A program made the position numbers and the translations under genes. From Burkholderiaceae bacterium (lineage in GTDB: Bacteria; Pseudomonadota; Gammaproteobacteria; Burkholderiales; Burkholderiaceae), in contig CANHMJ010000048.1 in NCBI GenBank assembly GCA_947461805.1, forward strand, positions 1 to 9,936: a DNA stretch of 9,936 bases. The letters are read 5' to 3'. Below the pieces are notes generated by a model. It was not told the origin of the DNA. It saw nothing but the letters and a program-made list of their open reading frames with translations, and did no database searches. Each line of letters opens with the position of its first letter. Position 1 is the first letter of the stretch. Positions 6,220 to 9,936 of the stretch are shown here, piece after piece.

Positions 6220-7122
6220 ATGAATATTCATCGCATTGACTACCGCTTACTCAGAAGCTTTTTAGTCGTTGCCCGAATTGAAAACTTTGTTCGGGCGGCA
6301 GAGGCATTGAATATTACGCAATCGGCCTTGTCCCAGCAAATGAAGGAGCTTGCCAGCCATTTCAATTCCGCTTTATTTGAACGAAAAGGCCGCAGATCCG
6401 TCTTGAGTGAATTTGGCAGAGACTTGTTAACAAAACTCGAGCCGCTGATGGGGCAGGTGGATGAGGCGCTACTCCAAAGCATGCATGACGATAAACAAGT
6501 CGTTGGCGCTCTGCGCATTGGGGCGACGCATACGTATTCGAAGGCCATTACATTGCCAGCGAGTCTGCAGCTCTTAAAAACCTACCCGGATTTAAGAATC
6601 GATTTACGCGAGTTATCAGCTGAGCGATTAATCGCCGACTTATTGCAAGGCGATATCGACATTGCTGTATTGCCAGAAGATTATCAACTGGTCGAGTTTT
6701 ACCAGCAACCCTTGCTGACTGAGCAATTTGCCCTTATTGGTAAGCCGCAAAGCATGGCTAACTTACCTAAAAAACTATCAATCACGTCATTTAAAAATAT
6801 GGAGCTTGCCTTACTCAATCGCCAGTTCCTGATGCGGCAGCAAATTGAAATGGAGGCGCGCAGGGAAAACATTCAACTCAATGTTCGCCTTGAGGTATCC
6901 ACGATGGGGGATTTGCTCGAGGTTGCACGCACAGGAAGCCTTGCAGTCATTGGCAGCCCAATCGCATGCAGGCGAGATGAAGAATTAATAGCGCGATCTG
7001 TATCGGGCGAGTTTTTAAAGAGAACAGCGGCCCTTTGCTGGCGAAAAGGCAGATTCGTTACCGGTGCAATGAAAGCATTTCAAGAAACTGCCATAGAAAT
7101 CAGTGAGGACTTAAGAAAATAA
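6220..7122 (+). CDS. LysR-type transcriptional regulator of the AcnX/Bug operon
   Basis: A 300-residue protein of standard LysR length. Residues 9-66 form the winged helix-turn-helix: RLLRSFLVVA (9-18), RAAEALNITQSALSQQMKEL (25-44) with the recognition helix at ITQSALSQQ, then LFERKGRRSVLSEFG (52-66). A linker helix leads to a two-lobed effector-binding domain starting near GALRIGATHTYS (95-106), including GDIDIAVL (144-151) and LEVARTGSLAVI (228-239). The divergent layout, with only 93 bases to the Bug start, strongly suggests it controls the Bug-AcnX operon in response to the substrate or an intermediate. No clear Shine-Dalgarno precedes the ATG. An earlier ATG at 6213 is in another frame and stops quickly. 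The rhodanese gene follows 73 bases later on the same strand. Confidence 0.93.
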   Translation: MNIHRIDYRLLRSFLVVARIENFVRAAEALNITQSALSQQMKELASHFNSALFERKGRRSVLSEFGRDLLTKLEPLMGQVDEALLQSMHDDKQVVGALRIGATHTYSKAITLPASLQLLKTYPDLRIDLRELSAERLIADLLQGDIDIAVLPEDYQLVEFYQQPLLTEQFALIGKPQSMANLPKKLSITSFKNMELALLNRQFLMRQQIEMEARRENIQLNVRLEVSTMGDLLEVARTGSLAVIGSPIACRRDEELIARSVSGEFLKRTAALCWRKGRFVTGAMKAFQETAIEISEDLRK

Positions 7123-7137
7123 CTCAAGCCGTGTGTA

Positions 7138-7165
7138 TTGCCTTCAGTAAAACAAAGAGTAAAGT
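7138..7165 (+). promoter_or_regulatory. Possible promoter for the rhodanese gene
   Basis: TTGCCT (7138-7143) and TAAAGT (7160-7165) lie 16 bases apart; each matches four of six consensus positions. The start would be near 7172, in the gap after the LysR gene. It is a modest match, so read-through from LysR remains possible. Confidence 0.3.
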
Positions 7166-7168
7166 ACG

Positions 7169-7195
7169 AAAAGAACTATTCCAAAGGAACTATTC
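7169..7195. repeat. 14-bp-period direct repeat over the ribosome-binding site
   Basis: AAAAGAACTATTC (7169-7181) and AAAGGAACTATTC (7183-7195) differ at one base. In the second copy the A-to-G difference creates the AAAGGAA Shine-Dalgarno (7183-7189), placed 6 bases before the ATG at 7196. The first copy lacks a good Shine-Dalgarno. Confidence 0.7.
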
Positions 7196-8200
7196 ATGAA
7201 AACCATCCTTTTTATAGTAAAAGCCATTTTTCTAGCAGCCTCATTTACTGGGGGCGTAGCCTTGGCCCAGTCCAGCAGTATTGTGGATTTGGACTACGTT
7301 AAAGCCGCGCAGCAACGCGGAGTCATCCTATGGGATGTGCGCGCCACTAAAAATTACCTGGATGGGCATATTCCAGGGGCAATAAATATTGGAGAGATTG
7401 GAGCCGCGCTACGGGACCCCAATCGCGAGGACTACATCGACATTGCCGATATTAATGCCATCTTTAATAAGGCCGGGCTCGACATTAATAAAGAAATCAT
7501 TGTGTACGGCTCAAGAGGCAACGCCTATGCTTATTTTGGCCTATTCACCATCAATTACTTTGGGGGTAAGCAGGCCAAGGTGTTTCATGATGGTATTGAT
7601 GGCTGGGCTGATGCTAATTTAGCGATCGAGAAAGCCCCATCAACCTTAGCAGCAGTTAATGTCAAATTAATCCCACAAGAAAACTTAGTGGTAACTAATG
7701 AGCAAATGCGTAAGCTATTTAACGATCAATCGGTTCAGGTCATTGATGCAAGAACCTTTAGTGAGTTTAAGGGCAACGATGTGCGCGCCATCCGGGGTGG
7801 CCATATACCGGGCGCGATTAGCATTCCGTATGAGCAAAACTGGAAAGATCCCGCAACGGGATCAAAACTCGCCAAGCGCGAAGTAAAAACAAATAGTGGC
7901 ATGGCCTTAAAGTCAACAGAGGATCTCAAGGCGCTTTATTCCAAACTGGACCCGAACAAAGAGACAGTGGTGTATTGCCAAAGCGGTGTGCGCGCTGCAG
8001 AGACTGCAGTAGTGTTACAAAATTTGGGATACAAGAAGGTCAAAATTTATGATTCATCGTGGCTGGGGTGGGCTAGTCACCTCGCATCGCCGGTTGCGGA
8101 TGAGACTTACCTGAATGTGGGCCTGCTCAATTCCAGAATCGCAGCAATGCAAAGCAAAATCAATGAACTCGAGGCAGAGCTTAAGGCGAGTAAGAAGTAA
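7196..8200 (+). CDS. Periplasmic tandem rhodanese (sulfurtransferase) with C-terminal coiled coil
   Basis: A 334-residue protein. The signal peptide is about 1-24 (basic start, hydrophobic core, ends ALA before QSS). Two rhodanese domains follow. The first (about 28-147) has the usual WDVRATKNYLDGHIPGAINI entry (46-65), but its active loop reads YGSRGNA (104-110) with no cysteine. The second (about 165-298) has IDARTFSEF (183-191), GGHIPGAISIPY (201-212) and the loop YCQSGVRAAE (260-269) with Cys261, the only cysteine in the protein and the likely persulfide carrier. This inactive-then-active order is standard for two-domain thiosulfate and mercaptopyruvate sulfurtransferases. The last about 25 residues (SRIAAMQSKINELEAELKAS) form a short predicted coiled coil, an unusual addition that could mediate oligomerisation. 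The sulfur donor and acceptor are unknown. Confidence 0.9.
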   Translation: MKTILFIVKAIFLAASFTGGVALAQSSSIVDLDYVKAAQQRGVILWDVRATKNYLDGHIPGAINIGEIGAALRDPNREDYIDIADINAIFNKAGLDINKEIIVYGSRGNAYAYFGLFTINYFGGKQAKVFHDGIDGWADANLAIEKAPSTLAAVNVKLIPQENLVVTNEQMRKLFNDQSVQVIDARTFSEFKGNDVRAIRGGHIPGAISIPYEQNWKDPATGSKLAKREVKTNSGMALKSTEDLKALYSKLDPNKETVVYCQSGVRAAETAVVLQNLGYKKVKIYDSSWLGWASHLASPVADETYLNVGLLNSRIAAMQSKINELEAELKASKK

Positions 8201-8324
8201 TAGTGAACTTGACTACACCTTCACTCCTAACTCAGTCGTTTCCTACAACTAAATAATCCTTTTCCCCTGTTTTTATGCCTTGCATTTCTCTAAGCTGAAC
8301 GCTTTATAACCAAGGGAGACAGCG

Positions 8325-8462
8325 ATGTACGTAATGATTGAGTGTGGCCACAAACGATTACGCCTATTTAAGCTCATGCTGGATATACGCACCGTCGCCG
8401 TCATGGGGGGATTAATCCTGCTCTATATAGGCTATCGCTTCTTAACCACCCTTAATTGGTAA
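8325..8462 (+). CDS. Small single-pass membrane protein, 45 residues, unrecognised
   Basis: ATG at 8325 follows a strong Shine-Dalgarno, AAGGGAG (8312-8318), by 6 bases and opens a 45-codon frame ending TAA. The product has a basic N-terminal half (GHKRLRLFK, residues 8-16) and one hydrophobic segment, VAVMGGLILLYIGYRFL (24-40), that would span the membrane. By the positive-inside rule the N-terminus would face the cytoplasm. I do not recognise the family. It lies 124 bases after the rhodanese on the same strand and is followed by a terminator-like hairpin, so it may end that transcription unit. The good ribosome site and the transmembrane segment argue that it is real; its role is unknown. 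Confidence 0.6.
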   Translation: MYVMIECGHKRLRLFKLMLDIRTVAVMGGLILLYIGYRFLTTLNW

Positions 8463-8478
8463 TGCAGAGAAAAAAAGG

Positions 8479-8527
8479 GGGGTAGGGTGCAATGGCAGTA
8501 GCCGCGCCATACCCCGCACTCGTTTTT
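8479..8527 (+). terminator. Probable intrinsic terminator after the 45-residue gene
   Basis: GGGTGC (8485-8490) pairs with GCACTC (8516-8521, one G-U), ATGGC (8492-8496) pairs with GCCAT (8506-8510), and GTTTTT follows directly (8522-8527). An alternative pairing is GGGGTA with TACCCC. The internal loop makes the stem imperfect. Confidence 0.5.
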
Positions 8528-8580
8528 AGGGGTTTGGCTATCTTGTTCTCGTCACCCGATAGGCATTAACTTAAGTTTTT

Positions 8581-8595
8581 TGCTCTTTAACAATT
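8581..8595 (+). promoter_or_regulatory. boxA antitermination element (rRNA-leader type)
   Basis: TGCTCTTTAACAATT matches the core of the E. coli ribosomal-operon boxA, TGCTCTTTAACA, at every base and extends three bases further as in rrn leaders. In RNA, boxA binds NusB-S10 (with SuhB) and makes polymerase resist termination. No 16S gene follows here, so this is an orphan copy ahead of small protein genes. Confidence 0.65.
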
Positions 8596-8748
8596 CGGGT
8601 AATTTAGAACGCCACCGGCATCGATTGGGGTGCTGGCGGTGGGCTTTTTGACGGCCCCGCAAGCCAAAGAGCGCATGCGCTCCCAAAAGGGGAGGGTACA
8701 CAGTAATATATGGTTTTTAACCTCTTTTGATTGTTTTGAGCGCTTGCC
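8596..8748 (+). promoter_or_regulatory. Structured leader after boxA: terminator-like hairpin and competing hairpins
   Basis: No gene is seen from 8463 to 8748. After boxA, CCACCG (8612-8617) pairs with CGGTGG (8637-8642), extended by GCATC with GGTGC, and is followed by GCTTTTT (8643-8649), a terminator-like hairpin. Next come GGGC/GCCC (8641-8657), the perfect palindrome GAGCGCATGCGCTC (8669-8682), and CTCCC-AAAAG-GGGAG (8680-8694). The last two overlap and cannot both form. It could be an attenuator for the 8749 gene or the body of a small RNA. Pairing was done by eye. Confidence 0.4.
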
Positions 8749-9108
8749 ATGCCTGACTTAAATAATGCTGATTTTGCTGAAGGTTTGCGTTTCCAAAAGC
8801 TGGGCCTCTACCCGCAAGCATTTGATTCTTTCATTACGATTGAAGCTGCGGGCTATGAGCGTTCTTTTCGTAAATGCTGTGAGATGGCGTGGAGTGGTCA
8901 ATTGCCTGAGCGTCAAATGGACCGACTATTTTATGAGCTTGAAAGCGAAGTGAAGCGTAAAAATGGCGTGGCGATTTTTAACTACGGCTTAGTCATGGAA
9001 TACCTAAAAAACATTCCTAAAGCAACTCAATTGCTAAGCCTTGCTGATGAGCTCAAAGTGCCTGAAGCGCGCACCGCTTTAATGCGGATTTTGCTGGTTC
9101 CAAAATAA
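8749..9108 (+). CDS. Hypothetical helical protein, possibly Sel1/TPR-like
   Basis: A 119-residue protein with no signal peptide or membrane segment, so probably cytoplasmic. An in-frame stop at 8737-8739 makes the ATG at 8749 the earliest possible start. The ribosome site is weak (a GAG 8 bases upstream). The sequence is mostly amphipathic helix. Stretches such as AEGLRFQKLGLYPQAFDSF (10-28) and FNYGLVMEYLKNIPKATQLL (83-102) resemble helix pairs of Sel1/TPR repeats, spaced far more loosely than in classic arrays. A short hydrophilic middle holds KCC (43-45). I do not recognise a specific family. It is preceded by the boxA/hairpin leader and followed by two more small + strand genes. Coding looks real from length and composition; function is unknown. 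Confidence 0.7.
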   Translation: MPDLNNADFAEGLRFQKLGLYPQAFDSFITIEAAGYERSFRKCCEMAWSGQLPERQMDRLFYELESEVKRKNGVAIFNYGLVMEYLKNIPKATQLLSLADELKVPEARTALMRILLVPK

Positions 9109-9192
9109 ATAAGAGCTCAGCATTTCATATCGAGACAGCATTGGCATTTCTACATGAAGGAATGGCATTGATAAATGGGTTGGAGGATGGGT

Positions 9193-9606
9193 GTGGATGA
9201 CGACCTAGTATATAAACGCCCCCGCAAAGGCTATCCGCAAGAAACCGCTCCTGCACTCGGTGCTGCAGGGAATGTGGCGAATGTAGAAAGTGTCAACACC
9301 AATTCCAACTTACCCACGCTCGCCCAGCTTCAAGAAAAGCAACGCAGTGAACTCATCGAGATGGCCCAAGTGCGCTATGGCATTAAGGGTAGCCAGATAC
9401 AAGTTCATTTGACGCCATTGCAGCTTGATTTGAGTATGAGCCAAGGACAAATCTTTAAAGCCTTGCTTGGCGCTCCCGAGAGCGAGCGCGCAGATCAAGT
9501 ACTGTATGCCTTAGCTAAAGGGGAGCTCGATGCCGATATGGTCAATCAAATCTTGGCGAGTTTGGCGCTGCTCAGTAAGTTTAAGAACATCAAGATTGAG
9601 TCTTAA
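9193..9606 (+). CDS. Hypothetical cytoplasmic protein, 137 residues, unrecognised
   Basis: I place the start at GTG 9193, because GGAGG (9182-9186) sits 6 bases upstream. The in-frame ATGs at 9175 and 9187 lie before or directly against that site. The product begins MDDDLVYKRPRKG. Residues about 10-40 are rich in Pro, Ala, Asn and Ser and look disordered. From about 41 it is helical: LAQLQEKQRSELIEMAQVRY (43-62), then GSQIQVHLTPLQLDLS (66-81), and a helical C-terminal part with the hydrophobic run MVNQILASLALLSKF. There are no cysteines, no signal peptide and no known catalytic motif. It lies 84 bases after the 8749 gene and 60 before the 9667 gene on the same strand. Confidence 0.68.
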   Translation: MDDDLVYKRPRKGYPQETAPALGAAGNVANVESVNTNSNLPTLAQLQEKQRSELIEMAQVRYGIKGSQIQVHLTPLQLDLSMSQGQIFKALLGAPESERADQVLYALAKGELDADMVNQILASLALLSKFKNIKIES

Positions 9607-9666
9607 CAAAATAGACTCCATCTGATTTCAACTACTCAACTTAACCATCCCACTGGAACTCGCTAG

Positions 9667-9813
9667 ATGAATGCTTCTCTTAAATGGCTACTGGTATTTT
9701 TAGTGGTAGTCCTGCTGGTCTTGATCGTGGTCGACCAGTTCATGTGCAATCGGTGGGTTTACCATGACTTTGCTGCCGGAATAGACCGGCGCTTATTGTG
9801 TTTTTGGAAGTAA
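9667..9813 (+). CDS. Small single-pass membrane protein, 48 residues, unrecognised
   Basis: A 49-codon frame from ATG 9667 to TAA 9811-9813. The product starts MNASLKW and then has a strongly hydrophobic run, LLVFLVVVLLVLIVV (8-22), long enough for one membrane span or a signal anchor. A polar, tryptophan- and arginine-containing tail of about 26 residues with two cysteines (C27 and C45) follows. The ribosome site is weak (GGAA about 11 bases upstream), so expression may depend on the preceding genes. It is the last + strand gene before the convergent SRP RNA gene. The hydrophobic design supports a real membrane peptide, but no family is recognised. Confidence 0.5.
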   Translation: MNASLKWLLVFLVVVLLVLIVVDQFMCNRWVYHDFAAGIDRRLLCFWK

Positions 9814-9867
9814 ATTGCCCAATAACCAGCCTAATTTAGCCGCCCAATCAACATAAGGGAAAGTGGA

Positions 9868-9936
9868 CGAGCCAAACCCCCGGCACTGGCAGTACTTGGG
9901 TTTGGCTGCTTCGTTCCCGACCTGACCAGGTTACCA
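9868..9936 (-). ncRNA. ffs: Small SRP RNA (4.5S type), 3' part; cut by window edge
   Basis: Read on the - strand from 9936, the sequence carries the hallmark SRP helix 8: GGTCAGG, then UCG (9920-9918) pairing with CGA (9913-9911) around a GGAA tetraloop (9917-9914), then AGCAGCC. E. coli has UCC-GGAA-GGA at the same place, so the closing pairs covary. This is the site bound by Ffh. The strand then runs through GTGCCGGGGG to TTTGGCTCG, the expected 3' closing strand; the exact 3' end near 9868 is estimated. The 5' half lies beyond the window. The RNA is part of the signal recognition particle that targets inner-membrane proteins cotranslationally. It is convergent with the 9667 gene. Confidence 0.9.

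Noticed and set aside
8581..8595. Start of a ribosomal RNA operon, suggested by boxA
   Set aside because: No 16S-like sequence follows in the next 1.3 kb; protein genes and the SRP RNA gene occupy it.
9153..9170. Five-residue leader peptide before the 9193 gene
   Set aside because: ATG-AAG-GAA-TGG-CAT-TGA has no convincing ribosome site and no attenuator structure after it.
1..9936. Mobile elements, CRISPR arrays, toxin-antitoxin or defence genes
   Set aside because: No transposase, integrase, spaced repeat array, terminal inverted repeats or known defence-family motifs were seen on either strand.

Overview
The window looks like a stretch of chromosome from a freshwater betaproteobacterium of the Burkholderiales, most like Polynucleobacter. 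This is an inference from protein style and gene mix: an orphan Bug-type periplasmic binding protein, a Tat-exported HiPIP, a LysR regulator, compact intergenic gaps and moderate GC. No database search was possible. There is no transposase, integrase, phage gene, tRNA or CRISPR array.

Layout, left to right. (1) The last codons of an incoming + strand gene, followed by a clean intrinsic terminator (93-123). (2) A + strand pair (318-1667): an exported catalase-fold heme protein whose distal histidine appears to be replaced by glycine, then a high-potential iron-sulfur protein (HiPIP). (3) A - strand class II glutamine amidotransferase (1766-2560), divergent from a + strand secreted alpha/beta hydrolase of chlorophyllase/cutinase type (2640-3419). 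(4) A - strand operon (6126 down to 3483) encoding a Bug/TctC-type binding protein, the aconitase X large subunit and the DUF126 small subunit. It is divergent from a LysR regulator (6220-7122), with a candidate operator between them. (5) A periplasmic tandem rhodanese with a C-terminal coiled coil (7196-8200) and a 45-residue membrane protein (8325-8462). (6) A noncoding, structured stretch (8463-8748) holding an exact copy of the ribosomal-operon boxA antitermination element and a terminator-like hairpin just after it. (7) Three small unrecognised + strand genes (8749-9813). (8) The 3' part of the small SRP RNA gene ffs on the - strand, cut by the right edge (9868-9936).

How they may work together. 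The LysR, Bug and AcnX genes form a textbook uptake-and-dehydration catabolic cassette for an unidentified hydroxy- or carboxylic acid. The heme protein and HiPIP are probably cotranscribed and both exported, so they may exchange electrons in the periplasm. The boxA leader suggests that the small-gene cluster, or a small RNA before it, is under rRNA-style antitermination. The strongest leads are the His-less catalase-like protein with its HiPIP, the divergent AcnX cassette, and the orphan boxA leader.
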